59,273 nucleotides of DNA from Verrucomicrobiia bacterium (lineage in GTDB: Bacteria; Verrucomicrobiota; Verrucomicrobiia; Verrucomicrobiales; DEV007): assembly GCA_030425385.1 (NCBI GenBank), contig JAUIAH010000045.1, positions 1-59,273 on the forward strand. Reading direction: 5' to 3'. This document shows positions 37,660 through 46,613 of the stretch, in pieces. The notes below the pieces were generated by a model. That model was not told where the DNA came from, ran no database searches, and worked only from the letters and a program-made list of their open reading frames with translations. A program made the position numbers and the translations under genes. Every line of letters begins with the position of its first letter. Position 1 is the stretch's first letter.

Positions 37660-40600
37660 ATGAAAACCCTACCCACCCTAGCCAGTCTCGTGGCTGCTGC
37701 CTCCACTCTCCAGGCGGCTCCGAGGATCTCCGAGTTTGTGGCCGACAACTTGGCAGGCTACCAAGAAGACGACGGCGACTATTCAGACTGGATTGAGATT
37801 CACAATCCTGATCCTGGAAATTTGAAATTGAGCGGCTGGTACCTCACGGACGATGCCGAGGATCTCCAGAAATGGGTCTTTCCTAGCAATGCTACGATTC
37901 CCGAGAATGGCTATCTCGTGGTGCACGCCTCTGGAAAGAACAAGGCCACCCTCTTCGCCAGCACCTTCCATACGAACTTCTCACTGGCTGCCGGTGGTGA
38001 ATACCTTGCCTTGGTAGATCCCGACGGCACCATCGTTCACGAATTCTCCGAAGAATATCCTAACCAATATGTCGACATCTCTTACGGAACGATTGGCGAC
38101 AATGCTGGCTACTTTGCCTCCCCGACACCGGGAGAAGCCAACGGAGATTTCATCGGCGCGCCCCCGAAGAAGGTCGATTTCTCTTTCGATGGCAAGACCT
38201 TCTTCGATTCCTTGGAAGTGACCTTGAGTCACGAGGACCCCGAGGTCGCGATTCGCTACACTCTGGATGGTACCGAGCCCACGTTATCACTCTTTCAACC
38301 AGCCACGCTTTACGACGGCCCCATCACCATTGACGCCACCACCACCCTTCGAGCGCGCGCTTATAAGGATGGCAGTCTGCCAGGCAATGTGAAATCCGAG
38401 GTCTTCATTCAGTTAGGCGAAGACATGAAGGACTTTGAGTCCAACTTAGCACTTTGTTTCCTCGATTCCTTCGGAACACGCGTCGATTCCCTCGGGAAAA
38501 ACAATCTCTACACCACCGCTGCCGTCTTTATCGATACCGATGAAGGTACCGGTATGGCTGCCCCGGACGGTGAAAGCGATTGGGCGGGCCGTATTGGGAT
38601 GCGCCGACGCGGGCAGAGTTCTTTGGACTTTGCCAAGAAGCAGTATCACTTCGAATCTTGGGACGAGCATGATCGCGACAAATCGGTATCTATCTTCGGC
38701 ATGCCCGCGGAATCGGATTGGATCATCCACGCCCCGTATGCTGATAAGACGCTCATGCGCAATTACCTGACCTACCATTGGTCGCGCGCCATGGGACACT
38801 ACGCCGTGCGCACCAAGTTCATGGAGGTCTTCTACAACCCGACCGATGGCGAGCCCGTCACTTACGATGATTACCGCGGCGTCTATGTGTTCATGGAACG
38901 CATCAAGCGCGATGGCGACCGCGTCGACGTGGAACCTCTCCTGCCTGAGCACGACAGCGAACCTGAGATCACTGGCGGCTACATCTTTCGCAAAGACAAG
39001 GAAGATCAGAACAATATCACCATCCGCACGGCTACCGAAAGGCAAACGCTGCAGATCATCGAACCGGAATACACGATTACCGATAAACAGAAGGCTTGGT
39101 TGACCAATTACTTGAATGAAATGGAAGAAGCGCTTCACGGCGACAGTTTCGATGATCCCGAGGAAGGCTTTCGAAAGTACTTCAATGAAGCAAATGCCAT
39201 CGATAACCACATTCTTGTCGAGTTTACGAAGAACATCGATGGCTATCGACTGAGCAATTACATCTACAAGGATCGCGGCGGGAAGATGAACTTTGTAGCC
39301 TGGGACTACAATCTTTCCCTTGGCAATGCCAACTATCTCAATGGTTGGATCCCTGAGGGTTGGTATTATGGGTTGATCACCCGTGATCAGTATCCCTGGT
39401 ATCGCGACATGTTCGAAGATCCCGAGTTCGCCCTCACATACATGGACCGGTGGTATGAACTCCGGCGCGGAATGTTCGCTACTGACGCGCTCATGACGCA
39501 AATCGATGACCTCACCGATCACCTCCGTGACGCCGCCGGACGCAACTTTGTGAAATGGGATCGCTTGGGCAAATATGATTGGCCCAACCCTGACGGATAC
39601 GCCCAACGGCAAACCTACCAGTCCGAGGTCGACTTCATGAAGGATTGGCTAGCGGAACGCGTGGAATGGATCGATGACCAATTCGAACCACCGGTCAAAT
39701 TCAATCACCAAGGAGGTCCCCTAGAACCTGGCACCACCTTGACCATGGACAATAAGATCAGCCTCTTCAAACCGCGTCCTGGCAAGATGTATTACACGCT
39801 GGACGGTTCGGACCCAAGGCTTCGCGGTGGCGAGGTGAATCCAGAAGCACTTCTCTATGAGGATGGCGTGCCCCTCACCGAATCTGGGACCGTGAAAGCG
39901 CGCCTGTTATTGAACACCGGCGAATGGTCGGCCCTGAACGAAGCGGACTTTATTGTGGGTGAATTGGCCAGCAGCGCAAATCTACGGATCACTGAAATCA
40001 TGTATAATCCCACAGATCCATCTGAAGATGAGATCGCTGCGGGATTCGAGAATAATGACGATTTCGAGTATCTCGAATTGCTCAACACGAGTGACGGTCC
40101 GATCCAGCTCTACGGAGCGCAATTTGTCGATGGCGTGACTTTCCACTTCACCGACGGCATCCTGCACACTCTCGGTGCGGGTGAACGCGCCTTGTTAGTC
40201 GCGAATCTCGACGCTTTCACCTACCGCTATGGCGGTGGACTGCCCGTGGTGGGTGCGGTCCAATCAGGTCAACTCAGCAATGGCGGTGAAACGCTGAAAT
40301 TGATAGGCGCTGACGGAGCCACCATCGCGGAATTCGCCTACGATGATGACGCAGAAGCCGGGTGGGCTGAAGAGGCCGATGGCGGCGGCTTTGCCCTGGT
40401 CCTTGCGAACGAATCCGGCTCCCTCAATTACGGGGAGCCGAGCATGTGGACCACTGGTAAAGAAGGCGGCACTCCCGGCACGTCCGAGACCAGCGACGGA
40501 CACCCCACTTTCAATGCCTTTGAAATCACCGATATCGCTGTCGACAACGATGGGTTGGAGATCCATTTCACCAGCCAGGAGGGCGTGGATTATGAGATCC

Positions 40601-40728
40601 AATCGAGCAGCAATCTCCAGGAATTCACGCCGATTCAAGACGTGACCGCCTCAGGCAGCCGCACCACCGTGCGTCTTTCCCGCGACGTCGCAAACACGGC
40701 ACGCTACCTCCGCGTGGCGACACGATAA
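37660..40728 (+). CDS. CotH-type protein kinase-like protein with lamin-tail domains
   Basis: 1022 residues from the ATG at 37660, with signal peptide MKTLPTLASLVAAASTLQA; the frame is open back to 37513 but that part overlaps the previous gene. Order: lamin-tail (SDWIEIHNPDPGNLKLSGW), chitobiase-C segment (VAIRYTLDGTEPT), CotH core with RRRGQSSLDFAKKQYHF, GVYVFMERIKRDGDRVDV and IYKDRGGKMNFVAWDYNLSL (Asp of the metal site present), second chitobiase-C segment (MYYTLDGSDPRLRGG), second lamin-tail domain (FEYLELLNTSDGPIQL) and a C-terminal module (YEIQSSSNLQEFTP ... RYLRVAT). CotH enzymes phosphorylate secreted proteins. It follows the first CotH gene by 71 bases. Confidence 0.86.
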   Translation: MKTLPTLASLVAAASTLQAAPRISEFVADNLAGYQEDDGDYSDWIEIHNPDPGNLKLSGWYLTDDAEDLQKWVFPSNATIPENGYLVVHASGKNKATLFASTFHTNFSLAAGGEYLALVDPDGTIVHEFSEEYPNQYVDISYGTIGDNAGYFASPTPGEANGDFIGAPPKKVDFSFDGKTFFDSLEVTLSHEDPEVAIRYTLDGTEPTLSLFQPATLYDGPITIDATTTLRARAYKDGSLPGNVKSEVFIQLGEDMKDFESNLALCFLDSFGTRVDSLGKNNLYTTAAVFIDTDEGTGMAAPDGESDWAGRIGMRRRGQSSLDFAKKQYHFESWDEHDRDKSVSIFGMPAESDWIIHAPYADKTLMRNYLTYHWSRAMGHYAVRTKFMEVFYNPTDGEPVTYDDYRGVYVFMERIKRDGDRVDVEPLLPEHDSEPEITGGYIFRKDKEDQNNITIRTATERQTLQIIEPEYTITDKQKAWLTNYLNEMEEALHGDSFDDPEEGFRKYFNEANAIDNHILVEFTKNIDGYRLSNYIYKDRGGKMNFVAWDYNLSLGNANYLNGWIPEGWYYGLITRDQYPWYRDMFEDPEFALTYMDRWYELRRGMFATDALMTQIDDLTDHLRDAAGRNFVKWDRLGKYDWPNPDGYAQRQTYQSEVDFMKDWLAERVEWIDDQFEPPVKFNHQGGPLEPGTTLTMDNKISLFKPRPGKMYYTLDGSDPRLRGGEVNPEALLYEDGVPLTESGTVKARLLLNTGEWSALNEADFIVGELASSANLRITEIMYNPTDPSEDEIAAGFENNDDFEYLELLNTSDGPIQLYGAQFVDGVTFHFTDGILHTLGAGERALLVANLDAFTYRYGGGLPVVGAVQSGQLSNGGETLKLIGADGATIAEFAYDDDAEAGWAEEADGGGFALVLANESGSLNYGEPSMWTTGKEGGTPGTSETSDGHPTFNAFEITDIAVDNDGLEIHFTSQEGVDYEIQSSSNLQEFTPIQDVTASGSRTTVRLSRDVANTARYLRVATR

Positions 40729-40750
40729 GAGGTCTACTAGCGTAGTAACC

Positions 40751-42559
40751 CTACAGGCGCGAGGCGAGCAGCTCCCGTTGGAAGACCATTTCCTTCGGCA
40801 TATGGTCGTAGAGATTGAGATAGAGTTCGCCTTGAGAAAGCAATTCTGGGCGCCACTCGTCGCCTCGAATGGCCATGACTTCTTGGAAATCCTCTTTCCC
40901 AAAACCTTCAATGCCATCGGTGTTGAGTTCTCCCCAGTGCGGGATCCACCCGATCTTGGTCTCGTGTCCCGCCGCCTTGCCGTGACACCGATTGATGATC
41001 CACTCTAACACACGCATGTTTTGACCAAATCCTGGCCAGAGGAAACCACCCTCGGCATTGCGTCGGAACCAGTTCACGTGAAAGATGCGAGGGAGATCGC
41101 GAATCTGCGAACACATTTCCAGCCAATGATGGAAGTAATCGCCCATGTTATAGCCGCAGAACGGCAACATGGCCATGGGATCACGCCTTACCTCACCCAC
41201 CTTGCCGGCGGCGGCCGCGGTCCGTTCTGATCCCATGGTGGCGCCGATGTAGACGCCGTGGGTCCAATTGAACGCTTGAAAGACTAGCGGCATGGTCGTG
41301 GCTCGCCGTCCTCCAAAGATGATGGCGCTGATCGGCACGCCTTCAGGATCTTCCCATGCAGGATCAATGAGAGGATTCTGTGAGGCAGGTGCCGTGAAAC
41401 GGGAATTGGGGTGAGCGGCAGGTTGCCCACTCTCGGGATCCCAGGGTTGCCCTTTCCAATCCGTGAGACCTTCCGGTGGTGTGTCTGTGAGACCTTCCCA
41501 CCAGATATCGCCATCAGCAGTGAGAGCGACGTTGGTAAAGATCGTGTTGGCCGAGGCCGAGGCCAGCGCGTTGGGATTCGATTCCTCCGAGGTGCCTGGT
41601 GCCACGCCAAAGTAGCCCATTTCCGGATTGATCGCGCGCAGCCGTCCGTCCTCCCCCGGCCACAGCCAGGCAATGTCATCTCCCACCGTTGTTACCTTCC
41701 AACCCGCGTATTCCTTGGGCGGGATGAGCATGGCGAAATTAGTCTTTCCACAGGCACTGGGAAAGGCCGCGGCCACATACGACTTCTCCCCTTCAGGAGA
41801 TTCCACCCCTAACACAAGCATGTGTTCTGCCATCCATCCTTCCTCCTTAGCGATCCAACTGGCGATGCGCAAGGCGAGGCATTTCTTTCCTAACAAGGCA
41901 TTGCCACCGTAACCGCTCCCAAAGGACCAGATGGCGCGCTCCTCAGGAAAGTGCACGATGTACTTGGTGGGATTGCACGGCCAAGGCACGTCGGCTTCGC
42001 CCTCTCCTAGCGGTTTCCCTACCGAATGCAAACACGGTACAAAGTCGCCATCTTCTCCAAGGCGATCCCACAAATCCTCGTTCATACGCGTCATGATGCG
42101 CATGTTCACCACGACATAAGGCGAATCTGAGATCTGAATGCCAATCTTCGCCAGGGGCGACTCGGGTGATCCCATGCAGAACGGGATCACATAGAGCGTT
42201 CGTCCCCGCATGCATCCTTCAAACAGAGGCCTCAACGACGCCTTCATCTCTTCAGGATCCCGCCAGTTGTTGTTCGGTCCCGCATCGACCCGGCGCTTCG
42301 TGCAGATGAAGGTGCGCTCCTCCACACGCGCGACATCATCTGGATCTGAACGCGCCAAGAAACTGTTAGGCCGCTTGGCTTCATTGAGCCGGATGAAGGT
42401 TCCTGCATCCACCAATTCCTCACATAAACGTGTGTTCTCTTCCTCCGATCCATCACACCACTGCACCGCAGCCGGCTGACACAGCCGCACCATTTCCAGT
42501 ATCCAGGCCTTCGCCCGTGTGTTCCTGACCTGCTTGGGGATGCTCAACAAATCCTGCAT
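40751..42559 (-). CDS. pckG: phosphoenolpyruvate carboxykinase (GTP)
   Basis: 602 residues, the usual size of GTP-dependent PEPCK. Clear motifs are [35 protein letters not shown], the nucleotide loop [13 protein letters not shown] (kinase-1a, with the hyper-reactive Cys), [14 protein letters not shown] and [17 protein letters not shown]. It converts oxaloacetate and GTP to PEP and CO2, the gateway to gluconeogenesis. It is cytoplasmic. The gene converges on the second CotH gene with 22 bases between and lies 59 bases after the TSUP gene on the same strand. Confidence 0.97.
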   Translation of the reverse strand: MQDLLSIPKQVRNTRAKAWILEMVRLCQPAAVQWCDGSEEENTRLCEELVDAGTFIRLNEAKRPNSFLARSDPDDVARVEERTFICTKRRVDAGPNNNWRDPEEMKASLRPLFEGCMRGRTLYVIPFCMGSPESPLAKIGIQISDSPYVVVNMRIMTRMNEDLWDRLGEDGDFVPCLHSVGKPLGEGEADVPWPCNPTKYIVHFPEERAIWSFGSGYGGNALLGKKCLALRIASWIAKEEGWMAEHMLVLGVESPEGEKSYVAAAFPSACGKTNFAMLIPPKEYAGWKVTTVGDDIAWLWPGEDGRLRAINPEMGYFGVAPGTSEESNPNALASASANTIFTNVALTADGDIWWEGLTDTPPEGLTDWKGQPWDPESGQPAAHPNSRFTAPASQNPLIDPAWEDPEGVPISAIIFGGRRATTMPLVFQAFNWTHGVYIGATMGSERTAAAAGKVGEVRRDPMAMLPFCGYNMGDYFHHWLEMCSQIRDLPRIFHVNWFRRNAEGGFLWPGFGQNMRVLEWIINRCHGKAAGHETKIGWIPHWGELNTDGIEGFGKEDFQEVMAIRGDEWRPELLSQGELYLNLYDHMPKEMVFQRELLASRL

Positions 42560-42618
42560 GGGTCACCCAACGCCAGGTATCGATCTTGTCCAGAGCCCAT
42601 TTCCGAATGGGCGGTTCC

Positions 42619-42981
42619 TCAGGCCTTGGTGAAGAAGAGCATCTTGATCCCGAAGACGATCAAGACCACTCCGAAGACCCGCGTGAGCATGAGATTGCTG
42701 AGCGATTTCATGAGATCGGTTCCCAAATAGGCGGCCCCGACCGCTCCAACTGCCGTCATCCCGGCGACCTGCCAATCAATCAGCTGGCTTTGCGCGTAGC
42801 GAGCCGTCGATACCAGGGCAATGGGCACGATCACCGCTAACGATGTGGCGACGGCCGTCTTCTGCGGGAGCCCCAACAGAAGCACGAATGCTGGCACCAT
42901 GACGATCCCCCCACCCACGCCGCAGAGCGCGCCTAACAGGCCCGCGCAGGCACCGGACAGCAATGGCGCGATCCAATTCAC
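42619..42981 (-). CDS. half-length TSUP (TauE/SafE) family permease
   Basis: 120 residues and about four membrane segments. The N-terminus shows the TSUP signature (GLLGALCGVGGGIVMVPAFVLLLGLPQKTAVATSLAVIV condensed to its key residues GVGGG and P-A-F), followed by a second hairpin and a final helix ending LIVFGIKMLF. Full TSUP transporters have two such halves; this has one, and no second half is nearby, so it would need to dimerise. It may move an organic or sulfur-containing anion. It is 18 bases after the aminotransferase gene. Confidence 0.85.
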   Translation of the reverse strand: MNWIAPLLSGACAGLLGALCGVGGGIVMVPAFVLLLGLPQKTAVATSLAVIVPIALVSTARYAQSQLIDWQVAGMTAVGAVGAAYLGTDLMKSLSNLMLTRVFGVVLIVFGIKMLFFTKA

Positions 42982-42999
42982 GATGCTATCCGCTGAGTG

Positions 43000-44079
43000 T
43001 TAGAGTTTTGCCAGACAATCGTCGAGCGCATTGAGAACGATCTCCATGGACGCATCCGTTTCGTCACCCATATTCGAGATCCGGAACGTCTTGCCCTTCA
43101 CTTTCCCATAACCGCCATCGATGATCAGCGAGTGCTCGTCACGGAGCATCTGGATCAGTTTGGGCAAATCCGTCTCCTTGTTGTTCGCCACGCAGGTGAG
43201 GGCTTTGGATCGATATCCTTCCGGGGCAAAGAACGCATACCCATGTTTCTCCACCCACGCATGCACCTTGGCATTGAGCCGCGCATGGCGTTCGTATCGC
43301 TGTTGGATGCCTTCCGATTCGATCTCCAGCAGCTTGGCACGCAACCCATAGATCAAGGATATGGTCGGCGTGCTCGGAGTCATGTCCTTGTCATGGTTCT
43401 TCTTGAACTCCAGGAAATCGAAATAATAGCCGCGATCCGTCTGTTCCGCCGCCCGCGACAGTGCTCGCTCTGAGCAGGTGAACAATGCCAGGCCCGGAGG
43501 CAATGCCAGCGCCTTCTGCGACCCGGTGAGCATGACGTCAATTCCTAGCGCATCCACAGGAGTGGGCACCGTTGAGAACGAGGACACCGTGTCTACCACA
43601 CTACAAACGTTCGGGTATTTCTTGAGGACCGCGCCGATCGCCTCCAAATCCGACAGCACGCCAGTGGACGTTTCGCTGTGGACCAAGGTCACGGTATCGA
43701 ACTCCCCGGTGGCTAATTTGGCATCGAGCGCTGCCGGGTCGACTGGCTGTCCCCACTCAAAGGAAAGCGCCTCCGCTTCCTTGCCGCAGCGCTTGGAAAC
43801 ATCAAACCACTTGTCCGAGAAGGCACCGCAACAGCAGTTGAGCACCTTCTTGCCGACCAGATTCCGGATGGCGCCTTCCATCACACCCCAAGCGGATGAG
43901 GTGCTGAGAAACACGGGATTCTCAGTCTCGAAATACTTCTTCAAGAGCGGTTGACAGTCCGCGTAAAGGGCTTGGAAATCCTTGCCGCGGTGCCCGATCA
44001 TGGGCTGGGCCATCGCCGCATATGTCTCGTCCGACACATTGATCGGACCCGGGTTGTAGAGCTTGATCTTGGAACTCAT
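43000..44079 (-). CDS. class V aminotransferase (alanine/serine-glyoxylate type)
   Basis: 359 residues from the ATG at 44079, which has GAGCGAGGA upstream; a 13-residue in-frame extension is possible. Fold type I PLP enzyme with NPGPINV, QPMIGHRGKDF, STSSAWGVMEGAI, the HSETSTGVL loop, VVDTVSSF (Asp for the pyridine N) and GSQKALALPPGL, where Lys189 should bind PLP. The closest match by eye is the alanine-glyoxylate / serine-pyruvate aminotransferase group, but archaeal-type phosphoserine transaminases look similar. Its TAA stop is part of a CTAAC string. Confidence 0.88.
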   Translation of the reverse strand: MSSKIKLYNPGPINVSDETYAAMAQPMIGHRGKDFQALYADCQPLLKKYFETENPVFLSTSSAWGVMEGAIRNLVGKKVLNCCCGAFSDKWFDVSKRCGKEAEALSFEWGQPVDPAALDAKLATGEFDTVTLVHSETSTGVLSDLEAIGAVLKKYPNVCSVVDTVSSFSTVPTPVDALGIDVMLTGSQKALALPPGLALFTCSERALSRAAEQTDRGYYFDFLEFKKNHDKDMTPSTPTISLIYGLRAKLLEIESEGIQQRYERHARLNAKVHAWVEKHGYAFFAPEGYRSKALTCVANNKETDLPKLIQMLRDEHSLIIDGGYGKVKGKTFRISNMGDETDASMEIVLNALDDCLAKL

Positions 44080-44154
44080 CTGAACGGAGTCCTCGCTCCC
44101 TAAAGGCGCCAGGCGCAATCCGCAACCTCCAAAGACAGCCGAGTCGCCGATTCG

Positions 44155-45126
44155 CTAGCTGATACGCCGTTCGGGCTTCGCTTCACCAAACCGGATCACG
44201 ACTCGATTGCCGCCCCCGTAGCGGCCTCCCAACCGGGGAAAGTGACGGCGCTCTGGGAAATAGTACGTCTTTCGGGCCGCGCAGCGCTGCAGGGACATGA
44301 TCGCCCCCCCTGCCAGAATGAGAATGGAAACGATCGATAAGACCGTGAACCAGAGCCGCCTCGGTGGCAATGACGCTTCGGTGTCCGCCGCCACCGAGCT
44401 AGCCTCCTCAGGCAATTCCTCTTCGGTCTCTTCGCCACCTGCCCCATGAAAAGCCTCTTCGATCCAATAGAGTCGTCGCGACAGTTCTGTTAGGAAACGC
44501 TCCAATTGATCTTCCGCATGGGACACAATCAGAGCTTCATTGATCGATTCAACACAGGCACTCCGTCGTCGGGCCTCGGAAACACTTGCTTCCGCCGTCG
44601 AGCCAAAGATGAGACGGCTCATGGCGGGATTTCCAAAGTTGTAGAGTACAAGCACCCCTAGCGCATCGCCAAACCAGCGCTGATGGATCTCATGGAGATC
44701 GAGCGCGCTGGGCACTCGCTGGTTCGGCTTGAAGACGAGAATGTGTATCTGCGAGGATGCTTCCCGGAAATGATAGTCCAGGAAATTGAGAATCCCGTCT
44801 AGACGAGATTGGGTGAGGAGATTCTGAGGATCCAACACCCGCTGTTCCAACGTGTCAGGGAAATACTGTTCCACCAAGGATGCGGACAGATCCTCCATCA
44901 CCGCAAACTCCATGGATTCCAGGAGCGGTGGCACTTCTTGAGGGGCCTCGGTGTGTTCGTGAGGCTCGTTCTCCTCCCCAAAGAGATCGCGAAACAGCGT
45001 GCCCCCGAGATCTGGGGCGGGCTTGTCTGACCATTGGGGTAATGTCAGTTGCGACCATCCAGTCGTCCATCCCAACGCGAAAGTGAGAAGGACGCCTGCC
45101 AGGCTGCCACGGACGTTACTGGCCAT
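44155..45126 (-). CDS. exported single-span protein with a TPM-like domain
   Basis: 323 residues. A signal peptide (LAGVLLTFALGWTTGWS) is followed by an acidic linker, a domain of about 130 residues resembling the TPM_phosphatase fold (RLDGILNFLDYHF, SQIHILVFKP, FGDALGVLVLYNFGNPA, RLIFGS), a long acidic stretch, one membrane helix (LWFTVLSIVSILILAGGAIM) and a basic tail with GGRYGGGNRVVIRFG. The TPM assignment is by pattern only. Likely lies in the periplasm anchored to the inner membrane. It is 21 bases after the PhoPQ-related gene. Confidence 0.68.
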   Translation of the reverse strand: MASNVRGSLAGVLLTFALGWTTGWSQLTLPQWSDKPAPDLGGTLFRDLFGEENEPHEHTEAPQEVPPLLESMEFAVMEDLSASLVEQYFPDTLEQRVLDPQNLLTQSRLDGILNFLDYHFREASSQIHILVFKPNQRVPSALDLHEIHQRWFGDALGVLVLYNFGNPAMSRLIFGSTAEASVSEARRRSACVESINEALIVSHAEDQLERFLTELSRRLYWIEEAFHGAGGEETEEELPEEASSVAADTEASLPPRRLWFTVLSIVSILILAGGAIMSLQRCAARKTYYFPERRHFPRLGGRYGGGNRVVIRFGEAKPERRIS

Positions 45127-45147
45127 GCGGGATACGAGGACGCGGCG

Positions 45148-46554
45148 CTACTTGCGCTTCGGTTCAAACGGAGGATGTGGCAGCGTGCGTGGGATCACAT
45201 CGACGGCAGTGGTCAGTTTGAGAGGAACCTTGGCCGGCGTAGGAAAGGTCAATTCAACCATGAACGCGGTCCACCCCTTTTCAGGTTCACCCACCTTGGC
45301 GACAAAGACGCCCTCACTGTCCTCTTTCAAATCGCGACTGGTCCAAGCATTCCCGATCGTTTCCTTCCGGAAATCGCGCGCCTCGGCATTGCTCGCTTGC
45401 CACAGCTTCACCGCGTTCGGCTTCAAGCCATTCGCCACCTGGACCTTGATCGAACCATCCCCAGGCAGCTCCCAGGTGAACTCAGGCCGCGGCACATCTG
45501 CCAGGATCATCGCGTAGTAGGCTAAGAGGGTTTCATAGGCATCTGTCTTCTTCAGACTATGATCCGCATTCGGCACATAACGAAGATGCTTCTCCCCTGG
45601 CAATTGATCGAAATAGAATTGTGATGAATCTGGCAGGAAGAATTGATCACCCGTTCCATTCAGCATGAGCTTGGGCATGGTGAACCGCGACCGATACTCA
45701 TAGGGCTCTACCACTTTCAGCAACTGAGCGTAACGCTCCGTGTCCTGCCATTCCATGATCCCATTCTCAACATAGTCATCCACCGCCGGAGCAAAGAAGC
45801 CGTACGCTTGATAGTGATGCTGGAACGATGGACGCACATTCAGCATGTCGATGACGATCGGCACAATGGCCTTGACGCGCTTGTCGACCGCACCGGTTGT
45901 CCACGTCGTCCACCCACGCTTCGAGCCACCCGCCACGACGTAATGTTTCACGGGCACCTCCGCTTCCTTGGCACACACCTCTGTGATAGTGTCCATGGCC
46001 CGAACCGCACTCTTCGTCATGGGAAGGCGCGGCAACCACCGCTCATCCTTCCCTTCCAAATACTGTTTCCAAGCGAAGCCAATCAATTCATCTTCCACTC
46101 GGGGCCGTTTCTCTGGGTCCGCCGCAAAGACCAGAGGCTGATTAGGCACCTGCCCGAGTTCCGTCACCACCGATCCCGAGGCCACAGCGATCTCGGCAAA
46201 CTCTTTCTTCACGCTATCGGGAACGTCTCGGCCATTCGCGCCTCCACCGATAAAGAGCAAGCCCACGTCCGTCTTCACCTCCTTCGGCACGACGATCCTA
46301 ACATCATGCTCCCAGACAACACGATCCACCTCTTCCTCGGTCAGCCACTTCTGAGACTGCATCCGCACAATGTAACCCGTGTAAGTCGCCTCTTTGAGAG
46401 TCTTCTCAATCGTGTAATGATAGGTATCGTCGGGAGCCGCCACATAGGCGTCTAGCTCCGTCTTCACCGCACCGGGGACAGGTTCCGCCATGGACCACTC
46501 AGCTCCTAGATAGAGAGAGGCAGACGCGAGTAAGAGAGATAGGTGTCGAGCCAT
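45148..46554 (-). CDS. PhoPQ-activated pathogenicity-related family hydrolase
   Basis: 468 residues from the ATG at 46554, with a signal peptide (HLSLLLASASLYLGAEWSMA). The family pattern is clear: YTGYIVRMQSQKWLT, GLLFIGGGANG, GSVVTELGQVPNQPL, then an alpha/beta-hydrolase core with nucleophile Ser in VVAGGSKRGWTTW, Asp in LNGTGDQFF and His in PNADHSL. Salmonella PqaA, its founder, affects resistance to antimicrobial peptides; in PVC bacteria the family is common and uncharacterised. Located between the TPR peptidase and TPM-like genes on the same strand. Confidence 0.88.
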   Translation of the reverse strand: MARHLSLLLASASLYLGAEWSMAEPVPGAVKTELDAYVAAPDDTYHYTIEKTLKEATYTGYIVRMQSQKWLTEEEVDRVVWEHDVRIVVPKEVKTDVGLLFIGGGANGRDVPDSVKKEFAEIAVASGSVVTELGQVPNQPLVFAADPEKRPRVEDELIGFAWKQYLEGKDERWLPRLPMTKSAVRAMDTITEVCAKEAEVPVKHYVVAGGSKRGWTTWTTGAVDKRVKAIVPIVIDMLNVRPSFQHHYQAYGFFAPAVDDYVENGIMEWQDTERYAQLLKVVEPYEYRSRFTMPKLMLNGTGDQFFLPDSSQFYFDQLPGEKHLRYVPNADHSLKKTDAYETLLAYYAMILADVPRPEFTWELPGDGSIKVQVANGLKPNAVKLWQASNAEARDFRKETIGNAWTSRDLKEDSEGVFVAKVGEPEKGWTAFMVELTFPTPAKVPLKLTTAVDVIPRTLPHPPFEPKRK

Positions 46555-46613
46555 CCAAGAAGAAACACGCGATTCCCCCAATGGCAACCACCACCCTTAC
46601 AATCAAACCTTGC

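Noticed and set aside
38446-39612. 388-codon open frame on the minus strand inside the second CotH gene
   Set aside because: It is fully antisense to a gene with clear domains and encodes no recognisable family; long antisense frames are common in GC-rich genes.
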